From Zeus faber (taxonomy: Eukaryota > Chordata > Actinopteri > Zeiformes > Zeidae): DNA of 64,000 nucleotides. Below are positions 33,736 to 45,568 of this stretch, piece by piece; the first letter of the stretch is position 1, and every line of letters begins with the position of its first letter. Under the pieces are notes generated by a model. That model did no database searches and had not been told where the DNA came from. It worked only from the letters and a program-made list of their open reading frames with translations. The stretch covers positions 6,215,004 through 6,279,003 of the forward strand of contig OY482852.1 in assembly GCA_960531495.1 (NCBI GenBank). Reading direction: 5' to 3'. Made by a program: the position numbers and the translations under genes.

Positions 33736-35255
33736 ATCTATATGATCAGTGAACACAAAGATCAGGAGTCTTTATCTCGCCACAGAAAGTAAAGTAACTG
33801 ACACACTGTTTGTTTACGTGGTCCATGCACTCATCTAAAAGCAGCTGTTATCTCAAAGCCGTTCATCTTCAGTGTCGTGCACTTCTGCAGGTTGCTCATT
33901 TGGCACAGTGGTGGAATTAGCGCCGGCCAACACAGAATTAAGCAAGAAAACCAACAACAACAACAACAACAACTAAGCGAGAAGAAAACAGGGATGAGAC
34001 CGAGGCGCCCGTCTCACCCATCGAGCTCAACACTTATTTATTATTATTATTTTTTTGCTTCCCACACATTTTCGGAAACCGTGCATGAGAACATTCCTGA
34101 TTTACGTTGTAAATTATGTTGTGGTTTCTATAGCGCTCGGTGCCGCTTCGCAGGATGATCTGAGCTCGAGGTGCCCAGCAGAATTTCCGACGTGGAGCGT
34201 TTCAAAATGAGAAGGGAATTATATTTCCCGAAAACAAATCTGTACTAAAAGTTTGTTGAGAGGTGACTTTTTTTCATTTTTTTTTTAGTTTTGAAGGGTT
34301 TTATTATTTCATTCTGACATTATTCATTCAGACAACTTGAGAGTCTCTCAGGGCAAATCAATCTCCAGTAACCTGTGGTATCCACTTTTAAAATATTCTG
34401 TAATGGGCATCTGTGCCTTGAAGGTGAAGCAAATCTGCATTCACAACATTTTTTAAGCAAATTGGATATTCCGGCTATTTGGCTTAAATCCTTATTTACG
34501 GATAACGTTTTGAAAAAAAAAAAAAAAAAAGAGTTCCCGTTGAGTGGCGACTGTGTGTGGCGAGAACAGATAGGACGAGCAATTCTCAGGAGTTTTTAAA
34601 AACTGGCATTTAAGTTGGTCCTTTGAACGCAGGGGTAATTAGGAAATCAAATGAAGCAAACGCATTATCATATGCCAATCGCCCGAGCGCAGCCCGAAAA
34701 AAAAAAAAAAGTGCTGTGGGATTTCACAGAAATATACCGTGCGCAGTAAATGATTCATACCCTATCACGATGGCGGGGGAGAGCGCGGCACAATGTTTGT
34801 GATGCAGACCGTGCGCGCTTCACAATTTACATGTTAAGTATTAGCTGACACTCGGCCGGGACGGGGTGCATTCCTAATCGCTGCGACAGTGGAATCATTT
34901 CAAGTATTTGGATTGCCGGCGCCACAAACTGCCGCCAGCGAGGGGCGGGGGGCGAGGAGCGGTGGCGACGGCCCCGGCCGGCCGTGTAGGGCCACGTTAC
35001 CTCTAACCCCCAAATGATCACGTACAAGCAGGTCAGAGTGGGAGCGAGAGGGTGGGGCGGGGGGCTGCGGTGAATATTTAAAGAGAATGTTATCGTATCC
35101 ATGCAGGTGGAGGAGGCAGGAGGTGACGGGATTGTGAGGAGCGGAAGCTCCTGTTTGAGGGGACCAGGGGTCGAAGGAAGGAAGAAGGAGGTGACTGAAG
35201 GCACATTCATGCCAACACTGTGGAGCAGAGAGAGGCGCTGCGGGGAACGTCCCTC

Positions 35256-35264
<9 letters not shown>
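33736..35264. other. Noncoding stretch
   Basis: Includes AAC repeats (about 33951-33974), A runs (34514-34532, 34698-34712) and a balanced repeat-free block at about 34630-34850. No gene recognised. Confidence 0.5.

Positions 35265-35308
<44 letters not shown>
35265..35308. repeat. (TA)n array, MITE insertion target
   Basis: About 40 bp of TA. The MITE that follows is flanked by TA on both sides, and TA repeats resume at 35837, so the element appears to have inserted into an existing TA microsatellite. Confidence 0.93.
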
Positions 35309-35311
<3 letters not shown>

Positions 35312-35836
35312 TGGTACTTCGACTTATGACTGCATCTACATACGACTAATCCAAGATACCAGTAGCGATATTCGCGAAAATTTGTATCGACTTGCGACCG
35401 ACTGCTCCAGGATACAATCGTGGAAATTTGCAGTTGGCGCGTTGGCGGCCAGTCAGCAGTCAGTTAGCAGCCAGTAAGCAGTCACTCAGCAGTCAGTCAG
35501 CAGCCAGTCAGCAGTCAGTCTGCAGCCAGTCAGCAGTCAGTCAGCAGTCAGTCAGCAGTCAGTCAGCAGCCAGTCAGCAGTCAGTCAGCAGCCAGTCAGC
35601 AGTCAGTCAGCAGTCAGTCAGCAGTCAGTCAGCGGGCGACCTACATGGTGTGTGCACGTAGTTCGTGGCTTATCGATATTTCTTTCATATTTACTGTGTT
35701 TGTTCTGTGTATTTTGTTTATTTTCACCCTTCATGATTTCATAATTTCTGTGAAAAAAATTGCTTGGAGATACGACTGTTTTAACATACGACCGTTCATA
35801 TAGAAGGAATTACAGTCGTAAGTCGAGGTACCACTG
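35309..35836 (+). mobile_element. TA-flanked MITE with internal CAGT tandem array
   Basis: 528 bp. Terminal inverted repeats of about 24 bp (CAGTGGTACTTCGACTTATG at the left; the right end reads in reverse CAGTGGTACCTCGACTTACG) and TA duplications indicate a Tc1/mariner-type non-autonomous element. Between unique arms lies a tandem array at about 35447-35632 built of AGTCAGTCAGCAGCC-like units. An inverted relative lies at 37788-38229. No transposase coding. Confidence 0.85.
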
Positions 35837-35868
35837 TATATATATATATATGTAATTCCTTCTATTCC

Positions 35869-35929
<61 letters not shown>

Positions 35930-35944
35930 AATTTTTTTTTTTTT
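35837..35944. repeat. (TA)n plus T run
   Basis: TA repeats interrupted by AATTCCTTCTATTCCTTC (about 35853-35872), ending in a T-rich run to 35944. Confidence 0.92.
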
Positions 35945-36047
35945 GCTCAAAATTGGAGAGGGAAATGGAGTAGACAAGTGCCCTCGGCTTTAAGTTTTTC
36001 CCATTGGTTGTTCATTTTGTTTTTACCTGTAGAGAGAGCAAGGGCAC

Positions 36048-36086
36048 TATCTATCTATCTATCTATCTATCTGTCTATCTGTCTGT

Positions 36087-36121
<35 letters not shown>

Positions 36122-36135
36122 CATGCCTGTCTATC
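36048..36135. repeat. (ATCT)n-(GTCT)n-(TGCC)n array
   Basis: ATCT units, then GTCT, then about nine TGCC units. It abuts a SINE head at 36139. Confidence 0.96.
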
Positions 36136-36138
36136 TTG

Positions 36139-36175
36139 AGCAGTGGCTCAGGAGGTAGAGCGGGTCGTCTAGTCC
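36139..36175 (+). mobile_element. SINE head fragment (A box)
   Basis: CAGTGGCTCAGGAGGTAGAG then CGGGTCGTCTAG is the tRNA-like start of the SINE family seen at 514-712, with a near-consensus RNA polymerase III A box. The B box, central block and tail are absent, so it is a truncated copy and not a tRNA gene. Confidence 0.7.
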
Positions 36176-36309
36176 GTTACTAGGATGTAAAATGCAAAGA
36201 AATGCGTTTGGTTGCCTCGGTACTCGGACAATTAATCTGTCTAGACAGAACAGTACGTAGGCAGGTTTCAGCGTTTTTTCCATGCTGTACGTGTGGCTCC
36301 ATCCCTCCA

Positions 36310-36520
36310 TCAGGAGTTCAACTGCAAGTAATGGAGGAGAAATCCACAACCTGCGTTCAGTGGAAATACCCCACATCTCAGGCAAAGCCAAGGCGATGCC
36401 ACGGCGGCCTGGCTTTGCGAAGTCGAGTGAGTCTGAGGTGTGGAGTGGAGGATTTATTTGTTCCCTTCCACGCAGGTTGTGGATCTGTCCCCCGTGACCT
36501 GCGCTGAACCCCTCGATGGG
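36310..36520. repeat. Long imperfect foldback (hairpin) repeat
   Basis: A perfect 15-bp pair, ATCCACAACCTGCGT (36342-36356) with 36470-36484, encloses further paired segments CACATCTCAG/CTGAGGTGTG and GCAAAGCCA/TGGCTTTGC. The stem is about 60 bp with bulges and a small loop near 36395-36405. It is probably a foldback transposon remnant; hairpin RNA is an alternative. Confidence 0.75.
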
Positions 36521-37524
36521 GGGGGGGGGTGAAGCCACGGGGTCCGGTTTGGAGAAAAAGGCTGAAACCCGCGTACAGCTCTGCATGATCAGTGAGTTGA
36601 TCAACGTCAAATAATCCAAAGCTATTACTCAGCCATAATAAGTCTTCATAACATTGTAAAAACTGATGCTTGGCACATTCCGTTTTGGGCTCCTCGAGGT
36701 TCAAGACGTCTGGTATTTGTGCCATGCTGCAGATAACGTTTGTGTGAGGGTCGTGCTGTCGTTGGCAACGTGTCGCGGCTGAGCCGTCCAAGAGAAACCG
36801 ACATTAAAAGAAGGTATGACTTCGGTTTGGGGTTTTTTTTGTTTTATTTTCTTAAATAGCGGGAACGTTCTCAGTGTGTTTGTTCAGCGCGTTTCAGCGC
36901 CGATAGTTCCCTCGACCGGGGCCCGACACCCAGCGGCTTTTCCTAGAGGAGGGGACAGAGTTGTTTGGTGTGTCTTGTTTCTCTCCAAACAACGAGAAGG
37001 TCCCGGCAGAGGTTCGCCGGCGTCCGGACATCGAGGGGCCGCAGAGGCGGGACCTCGTCCAGGCCGGGGGGCGGGGGGAGGGGGGGGGGGGGGGCGCTGG
37101 GAAACGAACACGCGGGGATGGATTAAAACGAAAACCGCACCGACGTGTTGTTTTGGTTTTTTTTCATGGACCCCCGGGAAGAAAAGTGAAATACTGGGAA
37201 AGTGCAAAAACATGAGGCACGAGGAACTTCCTGGAAGGTATTTGTTTGCCTTGGAAGTGCTCTCATTTCTCCCCTATTGGTGGGCTTTGGGTTTGTTTTT
37301 GCATGGCAGACCATCGTGTGTTTCCACAGGGAGCTTTAGCTTTGCAGCTACAGAGTTTGCAGGGAGGACAGGACCAGGCTTCTGCTTTTACTGCATGAAG
37401 CTTTCCACTATTTCTGGCCCAACAATTCCACAGGCTTCTTTTCAGCACACTAGACTTTTTGCATCTGTTTATCCTCAAGCACGTTCTCCAAAGTTAATTG
37501 GTCATGTCAATTATTATCACATAG
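36521..37524. other. Noncoding stretch
   Basis: Contains a G-rich run at about 37066-37094. A 260-codon frame (36816-37598) has no motif and runs through that G run and into a retroposon end, so it is considered chance. Confidence 0.5.
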
Positions 37525-37786
37525 ACAGATCGATAGATAGATACTTTATTCACATCTGGAGGGAAATTGCAGGGTCACAGCAGCTCTCATCAAAATAGGC
37601 AACAATAATAAAGAAATTGAACAAAATATATAAAACAAAATAAATGTCAATATATTGAAAAACGATACAATTAAACCTGACAGTTAACCGTGCACAATAA
37701 ATATGTCAATATGCACTAAAATGAATGATAAAACAACAAATATAACCAAAAAACATACAATTCAACATGACAAATCAACAGGAAAT
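37525..37786 (-). mobile_element. Retroposon 3' end (GATACTTTATT type)
   Basis: AGATAGATACTTTATTCACA, GGAGGGAAATTGCAGGGTCA and CATCAAAATAGGCAA match the fragment at 53486-53735 and a very common teleost LINE-like 3' terminus read on the minus strand, with a GATA/ATCC-type tail. The body is A-rich. Broken on its far side by the MITE at 37788. Confidence 0.65.
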
Positions 37787-37787
37787 A

Positions 37788-38229
37788 CAGTTGTACCTCG
37801 ACCTACAACTGTAATTCCTTCTAAACAGTCGTATGTCGAAGCAATTTTTCCCACATAAATTATGAAATCATGAAGGGTGAAAATAAACAAAATACACAGA
37901 ACAAACACAGTAAATATGAAAGAAATATCGATAAGCCACGAACTACGTGCACACACCATGTAGGTCGCCCGCTGACTGACTGCTGACTGACTGCTGACTG
38001 ACTGCTGACTGGCTGCTGACTGACTGCTGACTGGCTGCTGACTGGCTGCTGACTTACTGCTGACTGGCTGCTGACTGGCTGCTGACTGGCCGCCGACGCG
38101 CCAACTGCAAATTTCCACGATCGTATCCTGGAGCAGCCGGTCTCAAGTCGATACAAATTTTCGCGAATATTGCTACTGGTATCTTGGATTAGTCGTAAGT
38201 AGATGCAGTCGTAAGTCGAGGTACCACTG
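37788..38229 (-). mobile_element. TA-flanked MITE, inverted second copy
   Basis: 442 bp with TA at 37786-37787 and 38230-38231 and the same termini as 35309-35836, but in reverse orientation. The unique arm (CGATCGTATCCTGGAGCAG.., ..TTTTCGCGAATATTGCTACT) is closely similar. The internal tandem array (about 37970-38090) is shorter, which accounts for most of the 86-bp length difference. Confidence 0.85.
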
Positions 38230-38446
38230 TAAAAAGAAAATAAACCTTCGAATTCGGTTTAGGTTAGAAGCCGAAGTACTCAGCCTCTGACCTTTACTGA
38301 ATTTGTAGTTTATTTTCTATTTATCTATATTTGCTGCTACTCGCTCTGACTCGGTGCACTTTATGAGCGCTGATTGTCCTTGAAGTTCGCTCTCTCTCAA
38401 CCAAACAACCAGGCTGCACCATCCTTGCCTCTGGGGCTCGGGGTTA

Positions 38447-38597
<151 letters not shown>

Positions 38598-38719
38598 ATA
38601 GTGGGGTGGGTGGGGGCGACTTGTTTCATCTAAGGTCACCTCGCCTCCAACCGTCCCAGACTGCCGTTCCTCGGAGGAGCCTCCGGATCCTCTGCCCCGC
38701 AGTTCTGATCAGCGGCGGG

Positions 38720-38757
38720 TTCCTCCTCCTCCTCCACCTCCTCCTCCACCTCCTCCT

Positions 38758-38796
<39 letters not shown>
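38720..38796. repeat. (CCT)n and (CAG)13 array
   Basis: CCT/CCA trinucleotides (about 38720-38757) followed by thirteen perfect CAG units (38758-38796). Confidence 0.96.
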
Positions 38797-38797
<1 letters not shown>

Positions 38798-38925
38798 GGT
38801 CTCACAAGAAGAGGAACAGAACAGACCAGACCGTCAGAAGAACAAAAGTCCCGCCATGCAATGCTGCCAACGATGAATATGATCAGAGGAGGAGGAGGGA
38901 AGGGCAACAGAGGAACAGTGGAGGA

Positions 38926-38928
<3 letters not shown>

Positions 38929-38980
<52 letters not shown>

Positions 38981-39029
38981 AGGGGGAGGGAGAGGGAGAG
39001 AGAGGGGGAGGGAGAGGGCGAGAGAGAGA
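38929..39029. repeat. (GA)n/(GGGA)n purine tract
   Basis: About 100 bp of pure or almost pure purine, GA then GAGG-type units. Confidence 0.97.
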
Positions 39030-40012
39030 AGACGGTGACCTTAAACAGAGCAGAAACACAGTGAGTCTTCTTCTGCTGCAGGACTATTATTTTACATTTC
39101 TCACCAAAGTAGTAATCCCACCTTCACACCCTCACTCCTCCATACCTTTAACTCTTTACAGTCCATCAGTTTGCTGCTCGCAGGTGGTTGATGTCTTTTC
39201 CCGGCCTCATCGTTTCATGAATTATTACTGAGGATTAAATTAAACGTCAAAAAAGTGGTTGGGGTGAAGGCATTTGGTGTGATCCATATTGAATGTGACA
39301 ATGTCAATGAATCAAACAAATGAAAAGTCAGAATAATTCACCCCGGCTACCTTTCACTAGCTTGCGTGTGTGGCGGACCCGCCACCACTGATGGGAACAT
39401 AGTCAAGAGGAGCACATGCATAACACAAATACATGGAATGGCTGTTTCTCATAATGTGGCAGCTATAATAAAGTATCAGTAATGAGATTTTTTTTTTTTA
39501 CAAATTAATCTTTAATTACCGGATTACCGCTTTAACGCAGCCAACCGATCCCTTATGTGATACTGTGGATGTTACTTGTTACTCACCCACCGATGCAGTA
39601 AGGAGTCCTGGGAACAGCGGCTCAGTAGGTAGACATCTAAAAATATATATTTTTTTGGTCATGATATTGTTTTTGATTTCATTTGATTTCATTGTTTTGC
39701 TCCGGTATTTCATCATTCTGAAAAAGAAAAAAAATCGAGGTAAACTCAACGACGAGAGGAAGCATTAATAAATAAATAAATATATGAATTGTAATTTATC
39801 CTATTTTATTCATTTCCTCCCCCTTTGGAGTGTCTTGAGGACGAGCGGTGGGTGTTGCAGAAAGGGTTGATAGGTTTACAGGTCTACAGATTTAGCGTAT
39901 TTTATCTAGACTCCATCTCCCTTGTTTAATAACGGTAGGATCATACCAGGAGAAGCCACGTCTGGTCCTGTCTGAGGCTGCAGGTCATAGCTGAGGCTCT
40001 CCTGGTGTGGGT
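39030..40012. other. AT-rich noncoding stretch
   Basis: A SINE-head-like string lies at 39615-39633. Otherwise no gene or repeat family was recognised. Confidence 0.5.
39615..39633 (+). mobile_element. Very short SINE head fragment
   Basis: CAGCGGCTCAGTAGGTAGA resembles the A-box end of the SINE family seen at 514-712 and 36139. Only about 19 bp are recognisable. Confidence 0.35.
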
Positions 40013-40017
40013 CTCTC

Positions 40018-40051
<34 letters not shown>

Positions 40052-40061
40052 CCGCGCTCTC
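40013..40061. repeat. (CT)n microsatellite
   Basis: About 50 bp of CT with a few G interruptions. Confidence 0.95.
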
Positions 40062-40548
40062 TAAATATTCATGGCATTTACAGGGTATTGACAGCTTGGG
40101 AGCTCAGGGGGCTTTCTTTTTCATTTGAGAGGTTGAGAGGTCTCGCGGAGGAGATTTATTTTAATGATACGGTGCCTTCTTCTGGGGGGGGGGGATGAAA
40201 ATAAAAATAAGAAGACCCGTAGTAAGGAAAGAGAGGGCGGTATCAGCACAACCCGGTGTAAGGGCTCGATCCCTCCAATTCTCAATCCAGGTTAAAATGT
40301 GTGAAATACACCTAATGATACACAATTATGCAATAGTGCGCTGATGGAGCAGCTAGGTGTGGTCAGAAAACTCAGAAATCTATCTCTGGATCTAGATGTA
40401 TTACCGATAGATGGACAGACCGATAGATATAAACCTCTCAACCTGCAATGCAAGTCTTTATTCATTCTTTTATCATCAAGAACTGCTGCAACAACTCTGT
40501 CCTGTGGACGACCTGTGGGATGATAAGAGCACAGCTTTTTGTTACACA
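40062..40548. other. Noncoding stretch
   Basis: A G run lies at 40183-40193. No gene recognised. Confidence 0.45.
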
Positions 40549-41310
40549 GAACCACCACTCCACAAGACCTCTGAAGGTGTCCTGTGGTATCTGGCACCGA
40601 GACGTTAGGAGCAGATCCGTTAAGTCCTGGAAGTTGTGAGGTGGGGCCCCCACGGATGGGGCTTGTTGTTCCAGCACACCCCACAGATGCTCCATCGGAT
40701 CGGACCCTGACCCCGCCCATCCACATGATGTAGAAGAAAACGTGATTCATCAGACCAGGCCACCTTCTTCCATTGCTCCATGGTCCAGTTCTGACGCTCA
40801 CGTGTTCTAAGTAGGTGCTTTCAGAGGTGGACAGGGTTCAGCATGGACACTCTGACTGGTCTGCCCCATACGCAGCAAGCTGTGATGCACTGTGTGTTCT
40901 GACACCTTTTTATCATAGCAGCATTAACTGTTTCAACAATTTGTGCGACAGCAGCTCTGCTGTGAGATCAAACCAGACGGGCTAGACTTCCCTCCCCACG
41001 CGCATCAATGAGCCTTGGGCACCGGTTGTCCTTCCTTGGAGCACTTTTGGTAGGTACTATCCACTCCATAGCGGGAACACCCCGAAAGACCTGTGGTTTT
41101 GGAGATGCTCTGACCCAGTCGTCTGGCATCACAATGTGGTCCTTGTCAAAGTGGCTCAGATCCTTACGCTTGCCCTTCCAACACATCAAGTTCAACAACT
41201 GACTGTTTACTTGCTGCCTAATATATCCCACCCCTTGACAGGTGCCATTGGAACCAGATGATCAATGTTATTCACTTCACCTGTCACTGGTTTTAATGTT
41301 GTGGCTGATC
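40549..41310 (-). mobile_element. Tc1/mariner-like element, deleted second copy
   Basis: Minus-strand copy of the element at 3331-4103. It starts at the terminal repeat ending at 41310 (GGTTTTAATGTTGTGGCTGAT on the plus strand) and runs to about 40549, where the other terminus is lost. It keeps more of the N-terminal half than the first copy. The central deletion junction (40689-40732) is the same: the string around CATGTGGATGGGCGGGGT joined to GATCCGATGGAGCATC. The last catalytic block reads M-E-H-L-W-G-V-L-E-Q-Q, and the second catalytic Asp region is absent. Confidence 0.87.
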
Positions 41311-42398
41311 GGTGTGCATAATTTTTTTATGATGTATTTCTTTATTCCTTGTGCAACTGATTGATTTAGTAGGATTCAGCTTTTCTCAAACAGCGCAATT
41401 GACGCGTCTCAACTTTTCTGTTTTTTTGGAGGTTTTTTTTGTAGTAGCTCGAGACGTCAGATCATCAACACGTCTAAATATGCCTCGACCCATTCCCGTT
41501 CGCTGACGGTTTCTGCCGCGTCGTCTCTTCTCTGCAGAGTTTTGTTCTGCTCGTCACCCGTCGCCGCTTGGATCTTTTTTCGGGGGGTGGGCGCGACGCA
41601 ATTACAAGTCGTGGCGTCTCCCAGGCGATCCGGCTCCGCGGTGAAGCGTCAGCCCCTTTTTAATCCCAGCTTCTTCCCAGAGTGTATTGTACTGTACGTT
41701 TGGAGCTAATCTATTAAGTAAATTAGATGCCAATGGTAAATAGTTTTAGCGTGCGAATGACGAATGAGCGGAGCGCGCGGGATAACGCTCCGTGATAAAG
41801 TGCTCTGTTGTTGAACAGCGCCCGGCTTCTAAATGGCCGCCCTGGTCGAGTGCATCATGCCCGTGTCAGGGAACAAACAAATAAGATGAAGTGCTCGCTC
41901 AAAGTCAGCGGAAAGGACGCAGACAAACCGTGATAGATGAGCGAGGCATGACGGCGTGGGCAGGGGGGAAGAAGAGGGTGCGGGTTCAATTAGTACAAGG
42001 AGAAACGGCACTTTAAGCGAGGAGAGAAAGATGCTGCCAGGCATTATGGGGACGGGGGATTGAAAAGGCATTATTCATCTCGGGCGCCCTGACGGTCCCC
42101 ATTGCCGCTTGAATGAGAGGAGGGAAAAAAATGTGTATGAGTGGTTTTTGTTTTTTTTCTTCGCAGGTGGTTAAACGGGAGGGTCTTCTTACTCCAGAGG
42201 CTTAAACGGGCGAATTCCTCCGACCGCCGTCCTCTTCCTCTTCCTCTTCGGGGTTTGTGATACATGGGTGGCGTTGTGCCAGTTCCATTGTGAAGAGTTA
42301 CGCCTCTGAAAAGCACTCGCAGCCGGACCCATGAATATTTATTTGCTGATTAGCGGCCTGATATATCAGGCTGCGACAGGAGGGAATGATCTGCAGGT
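41311..42398. other. Noncoding stretch
   Basis: Balanced to GC-moderate unique sequence; the part near 41690-41830 is repeat-free with several TAAT-type cores. No gene recognised. Confidence 0.5.
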
Positions 42399-43256
42399 GT
42401 AAAGGGGACCTATTATGCTCCATTTCAACAGGTCAATATAGGTCCCTGAGGGCCCCAAAACAAGTCTTTGAAGTGGGCATTTGGTCTTTTGCTGGAAGTG
42501 CCCCTCAGATGATGCATTCTAGTCATTCTAACATGCCTCAAAACCCCTCCCATTCCTGACACCCTGTTTCAGTGTGCGTCTCTTTTAATGAAAATGCTGC
42601 TGCTCGCCACGCCCGCTCTGGAACCACTCTGTAAGTATGAAGTATGACCTTCACTGATTTCACCTTCTCAGTTCACAAAAGTCTGTTTCTGAACAAATTT
42701 GAGGCGATAGTTAAGCAACCTAGGTGCACCCATCTGAGATCTACAAGGCCTAGTTTAAGAGTTTGTTCCGACTTTCTTGTTTATATTGGTTTCATTTGGA
42801 GCAACGCGCATCGGATCGTGCGCTGCAGCCTACAGTCGATATACCGCATACCTTTTATTTAGAAAGAAATACACAGCAGAATACATTTTAAAATACTTAC
42901 ATTTCCCTTGTCTGCAGTTTTGTCTTGAACAGTTGGTATTAATTCCTCTTTCTTTTAAAAGATGTGTGCTGCCCTGTGCAGCCAACAGTGCAGTTGCCAT
43001 GGTGAGGGGGCCCCGGCGGCACTTTTTATTTCTCCAGCTGTGGGTGGAGTTACTCAGACAGGGCGGCTCTTATTCTAATGAGGCCCCACGTGACGTAGCA
43101 AGGAGAGGCAAATCTGTACGGCTTGTCGAAACGCACGTTTTCTGAAACAGAGTTGTCTTACTTCACAGTGTGTGTGTGTTCGTAGACCCACCAGAGACCC
43201 ACATGCATGTGCACAAGCACTGAAAAAGTGACTTTTTCTTAATAGGTCCCCTTTAA
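42399..43256. mobile_element. TTAA-type TIR DNA element, 850 bp
   Basis: The termini AGGGGACCTATTA (42403-42415) and TAATAGGTCCCCT (43240-43252) are perfect inverted repeats. The right flank is TTAA (43253-43256) and the left is GTAA (42399-42402), which fits a TTAA duplication with one mutation. TTAA targeting is known for piggyBac and Kolobok; which one applies is not determined. No transposase frame is visible, so it is non-autonomous. A rearranged relative lies at 17034-17200. Confidence 0.8.
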
Positions 43257-43459
43257 GGAGACACGCCCAGGGATTGGTCGTCCATTTTTTCTTATTTGAT
43301 GGTTGTTATTTCGTCATTCTGGTGGTCATTCTTAATGCATCGACAGATTTTATAAGTTGGAATTGATATTTTATTGAAATGTTTTATTATATTAAGTTAT
43401 GCCACCGACAAACGTGTGAGTGGGTTATGCATGGCACAAATAATATATAATAGAAAGTA

Positions 43460-45232
43460 GACAGGAGTACAAGCTGATGCGGCACAAGGCGAAGAGAGAA
43501 GTGGCAAAGGAAAAGCTATATGACGAGTTGGATGAGAGGTTGGACAGTGAGGAAGGAGAAAACGACTTGTACTGATTGCCAAGACAAAGGGATCAAGCTG
43601 GGAAGGATGTACAGCAGGTTTAGGGTGATGAAGGATAATGATGGGAATGTGCTGACTAGTGAGGAGAGTGTTGAGAAGGTGGAAGGAGTACTTTGAGGAG
43701 TTGATGAATGAAGAAAATGAGAGGGAGAGAAGAGTGGATGATGTGGGGATAGTGGATCAAGAAGTGCAGCAAATTAGCAAGGATGAGGTGAGAACAGCAT
43801 TAAAGAAGATGAAGAGTGGAAAGGCAGTTGGACCCGATGACATGCCTGGGGAAGCATGGAAATGTCTCTGTGAGATGTTAGTGACGTTCCAAACGAGACT
43901 GTTTAGCACAATCCTGGAAAGGGAGAGGATGCTAGAGGAGTGGAGAAGAAGTGTACAGGTACCCATCTTCAAGAACAAGGGAGACGTACAGAGCTGTAGT
44001 AAATACAGGGGAATAAGTTCATCAGCCACAGCTTGAAGCTATGGGAAAGGGTAGTGGAGGCTAAGGTAAGAGGAGAGGTGGGGATCAGCGAGCGGCAGTA
44101 TGGTTTCATGCCAGGAAAGAGTACTAGAGATGCAATGTTTACTTTAAGAATGCTGATTGAAAAGTACAGGGAAGGCCAGAGGGAGTTGCACTGCGTCTTT
44201 GTGGATTTAGAGAGAGCGTATGATAGGGTGCCGAGAGAGGAAGTGTGGTTTTGCATGAGGAAGTCAGGAGTGGCAGAGAAGTACGTAAGAGTGGTACAGG
44301 ATATGTATGACGGCAGTCAGACAGTAAGCGTGCAGTAGGTGTGACGAAAGCATTCAAAGTGGAGGTGGCATTGCATCAAGGGTCAGCTCTGAGCCCTTTC
44401 TTGGTTGCAATGGTGATGGACAGGTTAACAGATAAAATCAGGCAGGAGTCTCCGTGGACTATGATGTTCGCGGATGATATTGTGATCTGTAGCGAGAGTA
44501 GAGAGCAGGTTGAGGAGAGCCTGGAGAAGTGGAGGCAGCATTAGAGAGATGAGGAATGAAAGTCAGCAGGAGTAAGACAGAATGTGCCTGAATGGGAGGG
44601 AGGGCGGCCAAAAGCTGAGAATGCAAGGAGTGGAGGTGAAGGCGGATGAGTTCAAGTACTTGGGGTCAACCATCCAAAGCAGCGGAGAGTGCGGGTAAGA
44701 GGTGAAGAAGAGAGTACAGGCAGGGTGGAGTGGGTGGAGAAGAGTGTCCGGAGTGATCTGTGACAGAAGGGTTCCAGCAAGAGTGGGAAGGTCTACAGGA
44801 CGGTAGTGAGAGCAGCCATGTTGCAGCCGGTTTAGAGGCAGTGGCACTGATAAAAGGCAGGTGGCTGAACTGGAGGTGGCAGAGTTTAGGATGTTGATAT
44901 TTTCATTGGGAGCGACAAGGATGGACAGGATTAAGAAGGAGTACATTAGAGGGACAGCTCAGGTTGGACAGTTTGGTGGAAAAGTGAGAGAGGCCAGATT
45001 GAGATGGTTTGGACACGTGTGTAGGAGGGATGAGAGTTACGTTGGGAGAAGGAGGCTGAGGATGGAGCTGCCAGGCAAGAGGAAAAGAGGAAGCCAAAGA
45101 GAAGCTTTATGGATGTGGTGAGGGAGGACATGCAGGCGGTTGGTGTAAGGGAGGAAGATGCGCAGAACAGAAGGTGTTGGAGGCAGATGATCTGCTGTGG
45201 CGACCCCTAACGGGAGCAGCCCAAAGACAAAG
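43460..45232 (+). pseudogene. RTE-clade LINE, frame-broken copy
   Basis: Successive frames encode linker and RT pieces of an RTE-type LINE. The order is KAKREVAKEKLYDEL (from 43476) with an internal stop, RRWKEYFEELMNEENERE and SGKAVGPDDMP (43680-43850), [12 protein letters not shown] and [14 protein letters not shown] (first catalytic Asp 44204-44206), LHQGSALSPF, FADDIVICSE (FADD 44467-44478), then RWFGHVCRRDESYVGRR and LPGKRKRGS (45000-45090). The 3' end reads CTGTGGCGACCCCTAACGGG (about 45194-45213), a typical RTE terminus. At least three frameshifts and several stops disable it. The endonuclease domain is missing (5' truncation). Confidence 0.9.
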
Positions 45233-45500
45233 AAGTTGAAGATTTATAGACAGATTTCTTGGACTTCAACACCATTATGGATATTTTGGTTGCATGGATA
45301 TGACACCTCACATTGTCTTTGTGTGTTATAGGTTTACCTTTTTACATTTATTTGTTTTATCTTTGTTTTAAGTCCATTTTATTTAAAAATATTTATTTTT
45401 GGTTTTATTTCGGGTATTTGATAGGCAAAAATGTATTTGGAAAATCTTTCATTTTTTATATTCTTAAATCTAAAATATATTCCCTGTTTTGTGCCTATTT

Positions 45501-45568
<68 letters not shown>

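Noticed and set aside
36139-36175. Possible tRNA gene
   Set aside because: Only the 5' third of a tRNA-like shape with an A box; no B box or acceptor pairing. Better explained as a SINE head.
36816-37598. A 260-codon open frame
   Set aside because: It runs through a G-rich run and into a retroposon 3' end, with no motif. Chance frame.
40286-40330. Left terminal repeat of the second Tc1 copy
   Set aside because: No TATCAGCCACAAC-like string was found left of 40549; that end is treated as lost.
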